A stretch of DNA of 57,251 bases, taken from contig CAYSPG010000024.1 in assembly GCA_964432885.1 (NCBI GenBank), positions 1-57,251 of the forward strand. The letters run 5' to 3'. Positions 8,608-17,618 of this stretch are shown here, one piece after another; position 1 is the stretch's first letter, and the number at the start of each line of letters is the position of its first letter. The DNA comes from CAYSPG01 sp964432885 (lineage in GTDB: Bacteria; Bacteroidota; Bacteroidia; AKYH767-A; OLB10). Position numbers and translations under genes: made by a program. The notes below the pieces were generated by a model. It saw only the letters and a list, made by a program, of their open reading frames with translations, was not told where the DNA came from and searched no databases.

Positions 8608-10335
8608 ATGGCCGAAACAGTAGAAATAGGTAAAGCTGTTCGCAAATACCTGCCTCAAAATTTTAAAATCGAATCATGGGACGATCTTTCGTTTTTTTTC
8701 AACGATTTAAAGTCGCGCAACATTTTATCTGCAGATGACTTGTATAGGTGGCTTGCCGACAGAAGCGAACTTGAATCGGCCATACAAGAGGATATAGCCT
8801 GGCGCTACATACGCATGAGTTGTGATACCGCCAACGAAGATTTTAAAAACCGCTATAATTTTTATGTGCGCGAAATAGACCCCAAAATTGCTCCGGAAGA
8901 GAATGCGCTGAACAAAAAATTTTTAGCCTGTGAGTTTTCAAAGCAACTTGAGCATACCGATTATAGAAATTATTTGAGAAGCGTAAAGCAAAGTGTAGAA
9001 ATTTTTAGAGAAGAAAACATTCTGCTTATTGCTGAGTTGCAGGAAAAGCAGCAGTTGTTTTCAGCCACACTTGGCGCCCAAACCATTACCCACGATGGGC
9101 AAGAACTTACCATGCAGCAGGCATCGATAATGCTGCGCGATACACAACGTGATAAGCGCGAAACTGTTTATAAAAAAATTGCTGAACGAAGATTAAAAGA
9201 TAAAGACACACTTGACAATTTATATACTGAACTTATTCAGTTAAGAAATAAAATTGCAATTAACGCGGGGTTTAAAAATTTTCGTGATTATATTTTTGTT
9301 GACCTTAACCGTTTTGATTATACCCCTGCCGACTGTTTTCGTTTTCACGATTCTATTTCGTCCGAAATTATTCCGCTCGCGTCAAAACTTGATGAAGTGC
9401 GCAAGAAAAAATTAGGATACCAAACGCTAAAGCCATGGGATACCTTAGTTGACCCTGATGGTAAGCCTGCTTTAAAATTATTTGCTGATGCAAAAGAGCT
9501 TGTTACAAAAACCGTTAAGTGCTTTAGTGAAATTGATACCCAACTTGCTGATTGTATAAAACTGCTTAGCAATTTAAAGCGCCTTGATTTGGAATCGCGT
9601 AAAGGGAAAGCCCCCGGTGGTTACAATTATCCGTTATACGAAACAGGAGTGCCGTTTATTTTTATGAACAGCACAGGCCAGCTGCGCGATTTGGTTACTA
9701 TGGTTCACGAAGGCGGACATGCAGTGCATGCAGTGTTGGCGCACAATCTTTCATTTTACGAATTTAAAAATTGCCCCAGCGAAGTGGCCGAACTTGCAAG
9801 CATGGCCATGGAATTAATTTCGATGGAGCACTGGCATCATTTTATTTCAGATAAAGATGATTTAAAACGAGCCAAGATTGAACACCTTGGTGATATTATA
9901 TCAATTTTACCCTGGATTGCTACTGTTGATGCTTTTCAGCATTGGGTTTACGAAAATCCAAATCACACCATCAGCCAGCGTGAAGAAAACTGGAGCCGGA
10001 TTTTTTCAAAATTTTCGGGCGCTGTTGTTGACTGGACTGGATGTGAAGAAGTGCGAAGAAATATCTGGCAAAAGCAAATTCATATTTTCGATTCTCCTTT
10101 TTATTATATCGAATATGGGATGGCACAGTTGGGAGCACTTGCCTTGTGGAAAAACTACAAACAAAACAAAACCGAAACCATTGCCCGATATAAAAATGCA
10201 TTGCAACTTGGCTACACAAAACCTATTGGCGAAATTTATGCAACAGCAGGTGTAAAGTTTGATTTTTCAAAGAAGTACATCCATGAGTTGGCCCAGTTTA
10301 TTACAAGCGAAATTGATGCCTTGCAAAATGGATAG
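8608..10335 (+). CDS. M3 family oligoendopeptidase (PepF-like)
   Basis: 575 aa, a cytoplasmic zinc metallopeptidase that degrades oligopeptides. The active-site motif HEGGH lies at residues 367-371, with H367 and H371 as zinc ligands and E368 as catalytic base. E395 in SEVAELAS is at the spacing expected for the third ligand. Upstream conserved segments include GGYNYPLYETGVPFIFMN. The length fits the M3 oligoendopeptidase family (560-610 aa). ATG at 8608, 11 bp after DUF5606. It converges with the transglutaminase gene (stop at 10357). Confidence 0.92.
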   Translation: MAETVEIGKAVRKYLPQNFKIESWDDLSFFFNDLKSRNILSADDLYRWLADRSELESAIQEDIAWRYIRMSCDTANEDFKNRYNFYVREIDPKIAPEENALNKKFLACEFSKQLEHTDYRNYLRSVKQSVEIFREENILLIAELQEKQQLFSATLGAQTITHDGQELTMQQASIMLRDTQRDKRETVYKKIAERRLKDKDTLDNLYTELIQLRNKIAINAGFKNFRDYIFVDLNRFDYTPADCFRFHDSISSEIIPLASKLDEVRKKKLGYQTLKPWDTLVDPDGKPALKLFADAKELVTKTVKCFSEIDTQLADCIKLLSNLKRLDLESRKGKAPGGYNYPLYETGVPFIFMNSTGQLRDLVTMVHEGGHAVHAVLAHNLSFYEFKNCPSEVAELASMAMELISMEHWHHFISDKDDLKRAKIEHLGDIISILPWIATVDAFQHWVYENPNHTISQREENWSRIFSKFSGAVVDWTGCEEVRRNIWQKQIHIFDSPFYYIEYGMAQLGALALWKNYKQNKTETIARYKNALQLGYTKPIGEIYATAGVKFDFSKKYIHELAQFITSEIDALQNG

Positions 10336-10356
10336 ATAGGAGTGAGGGGTTATTGC

Positions 10357-11511
10357 CTATAACACTGCGTTTCTTTTTTCAACGGGAGTTTTGAAATAAC
10401 GATTAAGGTATTTTTCAATCTCAGTCATCATGTTCAGATTTTTTTTAACACGAACAATGTTCTCTTCAAGTGTTATTTTGTTTATCCCTGATGTAAAGCC
10501 AATCTTGCTATACATCTCCAGTGTGCTTTTCATTTTTTGTTGTGCCTCATTAATGTTGCTGACAAGGTAGGTTTCTTTGTCGTTTAACTTTTTGGTGTTG
10601 CGTTTTTTTTTCGCATCATTTACAATGGTTACCACATCATTAAATTGCAAAGAGGCAAGGCTTGCTAAATCAGTTGCCTTGTCAAACTGTTGTGTGCGGT
10701 AAAATTCTTCAATGTCATTAAGCATTGTTTTTGCATAAAAATCATCAGGGTTGTATTGCAGCGCACGCATATTTTGATTGTATGCAGACTTCATGCTGTC
10801 AATTGCGTTTAATGCAAAATGCGCAGCTATCGTATCGTTAAACATAAAGTTGTTCCCTGTACCGGATATTTTTTTTTGCTTAAATAATGAAAATGAGACA
10901 GGGTTTATTTGCAACTGCCACATAGGGTCAATAGGATAATGGGTGAGCAAAAAAGAATCGGCACTAAGGAGAAAAAAAGTCTCGTCAAATTTTTTTTTAA
11001 ACGTGTTTTTACCACCATCTACTCCTCCTGCAGCCCAGGTGGCATCAAGCAGTTTCCACTCATTGTTCAATCTAACTGCATTCCATGCATGGGGTTGTGG
11101 GATAGTAAATCCATCTGTTATAGCATAGCCGGTTACAACTTGTGCTATTAAACCACTGCGCTTGCATAATTCAAAAAATAAATTGGCGTATCCTTCGCAA
11201 ACAGCTCTTTTGTTTTTTAAAACCCGTAAAGCGTCTTGCGAAAAATCATTTTCGTTTTTAAAAACCGTTATTTGTTTATTTACATCGTAAGCAATGTTAT
11301 TGGTAATCCACCTGAAAATACTACGTGATTTTTCAATCTCGGTATTAAATGGAGATGATAAATAAATTGCCAACGAGTCAATATTAGATGATAGATATTG
11401 AGGTGTGTGGAGGGCAACACTATCTGGTTTTAAAAAAACATGCTTTTGCGCCTGTGCAAAAAATGCAATACAACTAAAGCAAATAAAAAGATACAATTGC
11501 AACCTTAACAT
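10357..11511 (-). CDS. Secreted transglutaminase-like (papain-fold) protein
   Basis: 384 aa with a signal peptide (residues 1-22, ending FFAQAQ). The transglutaminase-like core spans about 60-165: SIFRWITNNIAYD, then the Cys of KRAVCEGYANLF (C105), His of PHAWNAV (H141) and Asp of LLDATW (D156), which make the Cys-His-Asp triad. Family knowledge suggests protease or peptide-amide chemistry in the periplasm or at the surface; the substrate is not predictable. The C-terminal 200 residues are helical with no identified domain. It is 19 bp downstream of the pseudouridine synthase gene on the same strand. Confidence 0.85.
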   Translation of the reverse strand: MLRLQLYLFICFSCIAFFAQAQKHVFLKPDSVALHTPQYLSSNIDSLAIYLSSPFNTEIEKSRSIFRWITNNIAYDVNKQITVFKNENDFSQDALRVLKNKRAVCEGYANLFFELCKRSGLIAQVVTGYAITDGFTIPQPHAWNAVRLNNEWKLLDATWAAGGVDGGKNTFKKKFDETFFLLSADSFLLTHYPIDPMWQLQINPVSFSLFKQKKISGTGNNFMFNDTIAAHFALNAIDSMKSAYNQNMRALQYNPDDFYAKTMLNDIEEFYRTQQFDKATDLASLASLQFNDVVTIVNDAKKKRNTKKLNDKETYLVSNINEAQQKMKSTLEMYSKIGFTSGINKITLEENIVRVKKNLNMMTEIEKYLNRYFKTPVEKRNAVL

Positions 11512-11530
11512 TGCACATTATTGTTTTGCT

Positions 11531-12865
11531 TTAATAACGTTTTTTTTCAAAACGTGTTTTATGTTCCGGCTTTTTTCTTCCCTCTCCGTTCATTTTGCCT
11601 GTTATCATTTTCAGGTTGCTCACTTCCAAGTCGGTTAAAATTCTCCATCGGCCACGTGGCAAATCTTTTTTTGTGAGCCCGGCAAAAATTACACGGTCAA
11701 GTTTTAAAACTTTATATCCCAGCGCCTCAAAAATTCTTCGCACAATGCGGTTTTTCCCCGAATGAATTTCAACACCCACTTGTTTTTTGTCGTTAAACTC
11801 CGAGTCAAACTGTATGTCATCCACTTTCATAAACCCATCTTCAAGTTCAACTCCGTTTCTAATGGCATTCATATCTTCAGAATCCAGTTTCCTATCAAGT
11901 TCAACATGATAAATTTTTTGCACTTCACTGCCGGGGTGGGTAAGTTTTTTGGCAAGGTCGCCATCATTGGTGAAAAGTAAGAGTCCTGTTGTGTTTCTGT
12001 CTAATCGTCCTACCGGATATACTCTTTCTTTACACGCCTTGCTAATGAGTTCCATAACGGTACGCCTGTTATGTGGATCATCGGTAGTGGTAATAAAATC
12101 TTTGGGCTTGTTCAGTAACACATAGCGCAACGCTTCGTTACGTATTGTTTCTCCATTGTAACGCACAATGTCGCCTGGATTTACTTTGGTTCCAAGTTGT
12201 GTAACTGTCTCGCCATTTACACTTATAAGCCCTGCAGTAATTAAATCATCGGCCTCGCGCCTGCTGCAAATGCCACTGTTAGCGACATATTTATTTAGGC
12301 GCGATGTGCCGTCCGAAATTCTTTCAGCTTCCTGCTTTGCAGTTGACTTGCTGTAAGGGTTTTTGCCATACGACTTAAATTGCTTTTCACTTTTACGAAA
12401 CGGGGGCCTGTTATTGTCAGGAGTTTTTCTTGAACCTTCTTTTTTAAAACTTTGTTTATGTTCACCAAACTTATCTTCCCTCTCACCATATCTCTTTTTT
12501 GCAGTGTAATCCGGTTTGTCTTCTCTTACTCCTTGCTTAAACCGTACATCTTTTTTTTCATAACGAGGTTTGTCAAACCTTTTTACTCTACTATCAAAAA
12601 ACTGCCCTTCATTGTCCTTTTTCTTTGCCCGGTAATTTCCTCTTCCCCCCTCATCTCTCTGCTTAAACATAGGTTTATCAAAACGTTTTGTTTTGGGTTT
12701 AAACGTTTTGTCGCTTTTGCTACCAAAATGTTTTTGTTCTCCGCCACTGTCATCATCCCTTTTGTTGCGCGACTTATTTCTTTCAGCAGGTTTTCTGTCT
12801 GAATTAGAAAAACCCTCACCCTGTTTATTATATCTCCTTATTGACTTTTGAATTCTCTTTCTCAT
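11531..12865 (-). CDS. rluB: RluB-type rRNA pseudouridine synthase with long basic N-terminal extension
   Basis: 444 aa. Residues 1-187 are a low-complexity Lys/Arg/Asp/Gly-rich extension with recurring RFDKP and KKRYGERED-like pieces. An S4 RNA-binding domain follows (188-235, RLNKYVANSGICSRREAD). The RsuA/RluB/E/F catalytic domain runs about 245-430, with the signature GRLDRNTTGLLLFTNDG and D289 as the catalytic aspartate. The family isomerises a uridine in 23S or 16S rRNA; RluB (position 2605) is the closest by motif, but RluF/RsuA-type specificity cannot be excluded. The extension is probably disordered and RNA-binding, as in many Bacteroidota relatives. Confidence 0.87.
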   Translation of the reverse strand: MRKRIQKSIRRYNKQGEGFSNSDRKPAERNKSRNKRDDDSGGEQKHFGSKSDKTFKPKTKRFDKPMFKQRDEGGRGNYRAKKKDNEGQFFDSRVKRFDKPRYEKKDVRFKQGVREDKPDYTAKKRYGEREDKFGEHKQSFKKEGSRKTPDNNRPPFRKSEKQFKSYGKNPYSKSTAKQEAERISDGTSRLNKYVANSGICSRREADDLITAGLISVNGETVTQLGTKVNPGDIVRYNGETIRNEALRYVLLNKPKDFITTTDDPHNRRTVMELISKACKERVYPVGRLDRNTTGLLLFTNDGDLAKKLTHPGSEVQKIYHVELDRKLDSEDMNAIRNGVELEDGFMKVDDIQFDSEFNDKKQVGVEIHSGKNRIVRRIFEALGYKVLKLDRVIFAGLTKKDLPRGRWRILTDLEVSNLKMITGKMNGEGRKKPEHKTRFEKKRY

Positions 12866-12908
12866 TTTTATTTTTTCTTAATACAACAATAACTTATTTT
12901 CCCGCTAA

Positions 12909-13634
12909 TTACTTTATTGCAAACTGAGCCATTATCTCATACCTTATTTTAATTTTCTGAAAATCTAATCCTGACGGGGTTACCCCACCGGCATCCATTG
13001 CCACATTGCTCATCATCATTTCTTTCATATACATGGGTTGCACATAACTGTTTTCAATTTCTTTTATCAGCAATGCTTCACCGGCTTTTTCGCCAATACT
13101 CTCGCACAAATACGTGGCCTTATCTTTAGCTGCTTTAAGTGCGTTTATCTTTACCTGTTTTCTAAATTCTTCCATTTTGCTATGGTCAACACGGCTTATG
13201 TTCATGTTTTGCGTACCATTATCATCCAGCATACTCATCAGTTTTTCTATTTGCGCGGTTTCAGCAAATTTTATGGTAAATGATGATGATGCAATAAAAT
13301 CAGGCTCGCGTTTTTTGCGCTGCCAATACCATCCGTTTTGATTGTAGCCATTCATTCCTTGTATAAAAATATTTTCTTTGGCAATTCCTGCTTTGTTGCA
13401 TGCATCTAAAAAATTTTTTCTCACATCATTTATATCCACTTTCTTTTTTTGCTTGTCGTAATATTCCTGTATGGTTACGTCAAGATAAATTTGGTCAGGT
13501 GTAACTTCCATTTCGGCACTTCCGGTAACTTCTATTTTCTTTTTTTCGGGTTGGGTAATTGCAGGTTGTGCAACTACAACTTTTGCCATGCAGCAAAATA
13601 AAATTATGCTGGCAATACAATTGATTTTTCGCAT
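12909..13634 (-). CDS. SIMPL domain (DUF541) periplasmic protein
   Basis: 241 aa with a signal peptide (residues 1-23, ending KVVVAQ). The SIMPL/DUF541 domain begins at KKIEVTGSAEMEVTPDQIYLDVTI and continues through SSSFTIKFAE, INALKAAKDKATYL and KIRYEIMAQFAI. Members are periplasmic or outer-membrane-associated proteins of poorly defined function. The gene stands alone on the minus strand with a good -7 element 26 bp upstream (13660-13667). Confidence 0.88.
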   Translation of the reverse strand: MRKINCIASIILFCCMAKVVVAQPAITQPEKKKIEVTGSAEMEVTPDQIYLDVTIQEYYDKQKKKVDINDVRKNFLDACNKAGIAKENIFIQGMNGYNQNGWYWQRKKREPDFIASSSFTIKFAETAQIEKLMSMLDDNGTQNMNISRVDHSKMEEFRKQVKINALKAAKDKATYLCESIGEKAGEALLIKEIENSYVQPMYMKEMMMSNVAMDAGGVTPSGLDFQKIKIRYEIMAQFAIK

Positions 13635-13659
13635 ATTATTTGGGGTGATTTAACGTGAG

Positions 13660-13667
13660 CAAAGATA
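13660..13667 (-). promoter_or_regulatory. Bacteroidota -7 element TATCTTTG
   Basis: The minus strand reads TATCTTTG, an exact TAnnTTTG match, 25 bp before the ATG of the SIMPL gene. The -33 TTTG is not clear at the usual 19-bp spacing (the position reads ATTT), so only the -7 box is supported. Confidence 0.4.
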
Positions 13668-13738
13668 GACTAAATTAGGAGGCAGAAATTCTAAAGATTG
13701 GATGCTCAAATGGCAACAATTCAATAAATCATTTTATG

Positions 13739-13963
13739 ATTGCAATTCACTATTGTCCGATTAAATAGAAAAGATTCCTCGACTTCGCTCGGAATGACAG
13801 GTTACGCAGAGGTGCTATGGTAGAGGGGGGCTTATTTTTGGGCGAAGCCCAAAAATAAGCCCCCCTCTACCATCCAAAATTCTAAATGCTTGTCATTCCG
13901 AGCGAAGTCGAGGAATCTAAACTTAAAAAGTAAAATTTTAACCGGACAACAGTGATTGCAATT
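13739..13963. mobile_element. 207-bp MITE-like element with 9-bp target duplication
   Basis: The element spans 13748-13954. Its ends are inverted repeats, CACTATTGTCCGATTAAA on the left and the complement of TTTAACCGGACAACAGTG on the right, with two mismatches in 18. The direct repeat ATTGCAATT lies immediately outside each end (13739-13747 and 13955-13963), as expected for a 9-bp target duplication. Inside are perfect 28-bp arms (13772-13799 with 13891-13918) around a perfect 27-bp hairpin with a GAA loop (13817-13873). No transposase is encoded, so it would be moved in trans. The duplication length would suit an IS4-like parent; this is inference. Confidence 0.85.
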
Positions 13964-13979
13964 TTTAAAAGCAAAAAAA

Positions 13980-14342
13980 TTACATATATGGATAAAAGGC
14001 ATCTTCTATGTATTTGAGTTCGTGCCTGCCATTAAATTTGGTAATGGAAACAATATCGTACCGGCATTCCATCATTATGTCTTTTGACTGTATATAATAG
14101 TCGGCCGCATTGGCCAAAAAACGTTCTTTCTTTTTTGAAACACCTTCTTCGGGCTCGCCAAAAAAATTTCCAGTACGTGTTTTTACTTCCACTATGCAAA
14201 GTGTATTATTTTTTTTTGCAATGATGTCAATTTCGTAATGTATGTGTCGCCAATTACGCTCTAAAATCTCATAGCCGTTTTCAAGCATGTATTGTACTGC
14301 AAGTTCTTCGCCTTCTTTGCCGGTTTGATTATGCTGTGCCAT
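13980..14342 (-). CDS. yraN: YraN family protein (UPF0102, endonuclease-like fold)
   Basis: 120 aa, matching the usual family length. Motifs are GKEGEELAVQYMLENGYEIL, NWRHIHYEIDIIAKKNN and CIVEVKTRTG. The E, D and E-V-K residues form a PD-(D/E)xK-like nuclease core, although no confirmed activity is known for the family. It is cytoplasmic. The gene sits 24 bp downstream of the LD-carboxypeptidase gene on the same strand, and its 3' end is 17 bp from the target-site duplication of the MITE. Confidence 0.92.
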   Translation of the reverse strand: MAQHNQTGKEGEELAVQYMLENGYEILERNWRHIHYEIDIIAKKNNTLCIVEVKTRTGNFFGEPEEGVSKKKERFLANAADYYIQSKDIMMECRYDIVSITKFNGRHELKYIEDAFYPYM

Positions 14343-14366
14343 GTAAGAAATTAAGTAAACAGGTAA

Positions 14367-15293
14367 TTAGTTATTGAGGTATGATATCCAAACATTTTTA
14401 TTTCCAACATTTAATTCCACTTCTCGTCCTAAAATAAGCGGAGTGTTGTTTAAAATATGTCCTGCCGGGAAATTAAAACATACAGGGTATTTATATTTAG
14501 CAACATGCTCCAAAATAATTTCTTCTGCTGTTTTTCCAAAGGGATTGTTGGTTTTAAATCCAAATTTTTTTGTGTTGTCGCGCATGTCATTCATGCCGCC
14601 AACTATTATTCCTTTTAACGATTTAAGATTATTGTTATAAGCAATCGAAGTCATCATCCTGTCTATATGATACAAGTACTCATCCAAATCTTCAATAAAA
14701 AGTATGGTATTATCAAAAAACGAAGGCTGTAACTGAGAAAGATGGGCATACAATAAAGACAAATTTCCGCCCACCAATTTGCCTTTTGTTTTTCCTTTTC
14801 TGTTTAGTGGGCTTGCTTTACATTCTATTTTATCCGACTTTCCAAATAAAATGTTTTTTAATCTCTGTAAAGTTGATGCAGGAGTTTTTAAAAAGTTTAT
14901 GGACATGGGTGCATGCAAGGTTTCAATGCCCAAATTGTGTGCAACAATATGCAACGTTGTAATATCGCTAAAACCTATAAGCCATTTTGGGTTCTTTTTA
15001 AAATCGTTAAAGTTTATTTCATCCACAATGCGCATGGTGCCATACCCGCCACGCGCAAACAAAATTGCTTTTACATTTTTGTTGTTTAACGCAGTTTGTA
15101 AATCACTTTTTCGCTGCTCATTATTTCCTGCAAATTGAAAACTTGATTGATACAAATTTTTGCCTTCAACAACATTTAATCCCCAGCTTTTTAAAATTTT
15201 TATTGCCGGCTGCATTTCTTGTTTTGAAACTTTGCGGGCTGTCGCAATCAGGGCAACCGTATCACCGGGTTGTAAGCAAGGAGGTGTTATCAT
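14367..15293 (-). CDS. ldcA: LD-carboxypeptidase, peptidase S66 family
   Basis: 308 aa, the family's usual length, with no signal peptide. S66 landmarks are the N-terminal PGDTVALIATARKV, the RGGYGTMRIVD turn, nucleophile S109 in IGFSDITTL, E201 in LFIEDLDEYLYHIDRM and H279 in NFPAGH, which together make the Ser-Glu-His triad. The family trims the terminal D-amino acid from L,D-tetrapeptides during murein recycling, and some members act on microcin-type substrates. It pairs with yraN downstream and is divergent from the SGNH hydrolase gene. Confidence 0.9.
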   Translation of the reverse strand: MITPPCLQPGDTVALIATARKVSKQEMQPAIKILKSWGLNVVEGKNLYQSSFQFAGNNEQRKSDLQTALNNKNVKAILFARGGYGTMRIVDEINFNDFKKNPKWLIGFSDITTLHIVAHNLGIETLHAPMSINFLKTPASTLQRLKNILFGKSDKIECKASPLNRKGKTKGKLVGGNLSLLYAHLSQLQPSFFDNTILFIEDLDEYLYHIDRMMTSIAYNNNLKSLKGIIVGGMNDMRDNTKKFGFKTNNPFGKTAEEIILEHVAKYKYPVCFNFPAGHILNNTPLILGREVELNVGNKNVWISYLNN

Positions 15294-15332
15294 TATTGCT
15301 TATTTTGTACTATTGTTAATTAATATAGAGTT

Positions 15333-16607
15333 ATGCAAATTAAAAAATTTTATTTGGTTGCAGCGTTATCTTTTATGGCTGTTTTTGTGCAGGCTCAAAA
15401 AAATATTTCAGTACTGTTTATTGGAAACAGTTATACGCACAGCAATAATTTACCAAATATGCTGCAGCAACTTGGCTATGCCATGGGCGACAGCATATTT
15501 GTTGACAGCTATGCGCCCGGAGGCTACTCATTGCTTGCACATTCGCAAGATTCTAATACCATAAATAAAATCAAGCAGCAGGCATGGGATTATGTGGTAT
15601 TGCAGGATCAAAGTCAGCGCCCATCGCTTGAACCGGCTTTTGTTGACACGGCTGTAATTCCTTATGCATTGTTTTTAGACAGTTTAATTCACAATAACAA
15701 TGCTTGTACACAAACCGTTTTTTATATGACTTGGGGGCGCAAGTATGGCGATGTCGGCAATTGCCCCTTTTATCCACCCGTGTGTACTTATGCAGGCATG
15801 CAGCAGCGCTTAAAAGATTCGTATTTGCAAATGGCCGATACTTGCCATGCTATTGTTTCGCCCGTTGGTGAAGCATTTAACCTATCCATACAAACCGATA
15901 GCACACTAAACTTATATGTGTCAGATAACAGTCATCCGTCTGTAGAAGGTTCGTACCTGGCTGCATGCACATTTTACGCAACCATTTTACATAAGCAAAT
16001 TACCAATCAAAATTATACTGCGGGGCTAAGTATTTCCACTGCAGCGTATCTTCAATACATTGCATGGCAAACTGTAACCGACAGTTTGTTGCTTTGGAAT
16101 TTGGCATTGTATGAACCTTTTGCTCATTTCACATTTCAAAGCTTTCCAAATCTGCAAATGCAGTTTTACTGCCCTGGCAACTTAAGCTTTCAACATCTGT
16201 GGAATTTTGGCGACACTACTTATTCATCTGCTGCCGAGCCGCTGCATCAATACTTATATTCTTATTATTTTCCGGTTACACACATTGTTTATGACGGTTG
16301 CCATTATGACTCGGTTACATACATTGTTAATGCAACTGGTCAACTTAATTTAGATGAAATACAGGGTGCTGCATTCACTTCATGGTTCGACAAACGCACA
16401 GATGATATTATGATAGTATTAAAAGATGCTGCAACTTCTATAATGCTATTTGATTTGAATGGAAAACGAATAAAAACCCAACATACTTCTCCATTGCAAA
16501 CGATAGAAAAAATTGATGCCATAAATATTATTAATGGCACTTACATTATTCAAGTCAATACTAATTCTGAAACTAAATACCGTAAAAAAATTCCAGTTAT
16601 AAAGTAA
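15333..16607 (+). CDS. Secreted SGNH hydrolase with PKD-like and T9SS sorting domains
   Basis: 424 aa with a signal peptide (1-22, ending VFVQAQ). The SGNH hydrolase domain (about 24-235) has block I FIGNSYTHSNN (S33 nucleophile, GNS in place of GDS), the glycine of APGGYSLL, block III LQDQSQRP and the DNSH dyad (D198, H201). A PKD-like segment follows (WNFGDTTYSSAAEPLHQY). The C-terminus is a T9SS-type tail ending TKYRKKIPVIK. It is probably an extracellular esterase or polysaccharide deacetylase-like enzyme; the substrate is unknown. It is divergent from ldcA. Confidence 0.87.
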   Translation: MQIKKFYLVAALSFMAVFVQAQKNISVLFIGNSYTHSNNLPNMLQQLGYAMGDSIFVDSYAPGGYSLLAHSQDSNTINKIKQQAWDYVVLQDQSQRPSLEPAFVDTAVIPYALFLDSLIHNNNACTQTVFYMTWGRKYGDVGNCPFYPPVCTYAGMQQRLKDSYLQMADTCHAIVSPVGEAFNLSIQTDSTLNLYVSDNSHPSVEGSYLAACTFYATILHKQITNQNYTAGLSISTAAYLQYIAWQTVTDSLLLWNLALYEPFAHFTFQSFPNLQMQFYCPGNLSFQHLWNFGDTTYSSAAEPLHQYLYSYYFPVTHIVYDGCHYDSVTYIVNATGQLNLDEIQGAAFTSWFDKRTDDIMIVLKDAATSIMLFDLNGKRIKTQHTSPLQTIEKIDAINIINGTYIIQVNTNSETKYRKKIPVIK

Positions 16608-16772
16608 TTAATAAATCGGGTTCAGAAATTGAATATGCCCGTTCAGTAGGTTGCTTTTTTCAGAGCGGTTTTTTTACAATTTCATTGCAGGATAAAATAA
16701 GCTATGCAAAATATTTTTTATATTTTGTCTACTAATAAATATCAATTGTTAAAACAATAAAAATCAAAGCAC

Positions 16773-17615
16773 ATGAAAAAAATTTACGTTATTCCATTTC
16801 TGTTTTTAATTAGTATTATTGCTTTTGCCGAACTTTTAGAAAAAGACGGTAAAGCAGGCCGTACCGGTGCACCCAGTGAATTTGATTGCACGGGTTGCCA
16901 CACAAGTTTTGCAGTAAACACAGGTGGTGGTTCAATAACCATTACATCTCCCAACCTTACCAACTGGCAGTATGTGCCGGGCAATACATATCAAATAGAT
17001 GTTACGGTTTCAAAAACCGGTGTTGGGCTTTTTGGTTTTGGTTTTGAAGCATTGCGCACCAGCAACTTTAGTAATGGAGGAACTTTAAGCATTACCAATG
17101 CAACAGAAACGCAGATAAAAACTGCTGTAATAGCTGGCACACCACGCACCAATGTGGTGCACAAAGAAAACGGAGGATTAACAATTGATTCGCATACGTT
17201 TTCGTTTAACTGGACTGCCCCAGCAACAAACATTGGCAACATCCGATTTTACACTGCCGGTAATGCTACGGATAATAACAATGATTCATTGGGCGATTAT
17301 GTTTACAAAACCAATCAACTGGTTACTCCTTTTGTAACCGGCCTATCCGAAATTACAACCGATGAAAATATTTCTGTTTTTCCAAACCCTGCTGATGATA
17401 CGTTTGAACTGCAAGGGTTAACCTTTGATGCGAATGATGTAATAGAAATGATTGATGCAAAAGGATGCAGTATTCAAAAAACAATTATTGCCAATGCAAT
17501 TTCAAAACCAAAATTTAGTACATCACAACTTAAAAATGGTGTTTATATTTTACTACTTACATCGTCAAATGGCAAAAATCAGTTTGTAAAAAAGTTTTTG
17601 GTTTATCATCAATAA
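16773..17615 (+). CDS. Choice-of-anchor V domain protein with heme-c motif and T9SS tail
   Basis: 280 aa with a signal peptide (1-19, ending IIAFA). The segment KAGRTGAPSEFDCTGCHTSF contains CxxCH (C39-H43), a canonical heme-c attachment motif, followed by a Reelin-like beta-sandwich (about 45-190; YVPGNTYQIDVTV, GFGFEAL), the choice-of-anchor V architecture. A T9SS type A tail starts at ISVFPNPADDTFELQG. It probably acts as a surface-exposed or secreted electron-carrying or redox protein, though heme attachment is inferred only from the motif. The next gene, 3 bp downstream, is also cytochrome-like. Confidence 0.83.
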   Translation: MKKIYVIPFLFLISIIAFAELLEKDGKAGRTGAPSEFDCTGCHTSFAVNTGGGSITITSPNLTNWQYVPGNTYQIDVTVSKTGVGLFGFGFEALRTSNFSNGGTLSITNATETQIKTAVIAGTPRTNVVHKENGGLTIDSHTFSFNWTAPATNIGNIRFYTAGNATDNNNDSLGDYVYKTNQLVTPFVTGLSEITTDENISVFPNPADDTFELQGLTFDANDVIEMIDAKGCSIQKTIIANAISKPKFSTSQLKNGVYILLLTSSNGKNQFVKKFLVYHQ

Positions 17616-17618
17616 AAT

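Noticed and set aside
9878..10255. 125-codon plus-strand frame inside the M3 peptidase gene
   Set aside because: It is a shifted frame of the peptidase, which has all catalytic residues in its own frame.
15160..15564. 134-codon plus-strand frame across the ldcA/SGNH gap
   Set aside because: It overlaps the 5' ends of two well-supported genes and has no recognisable domain.
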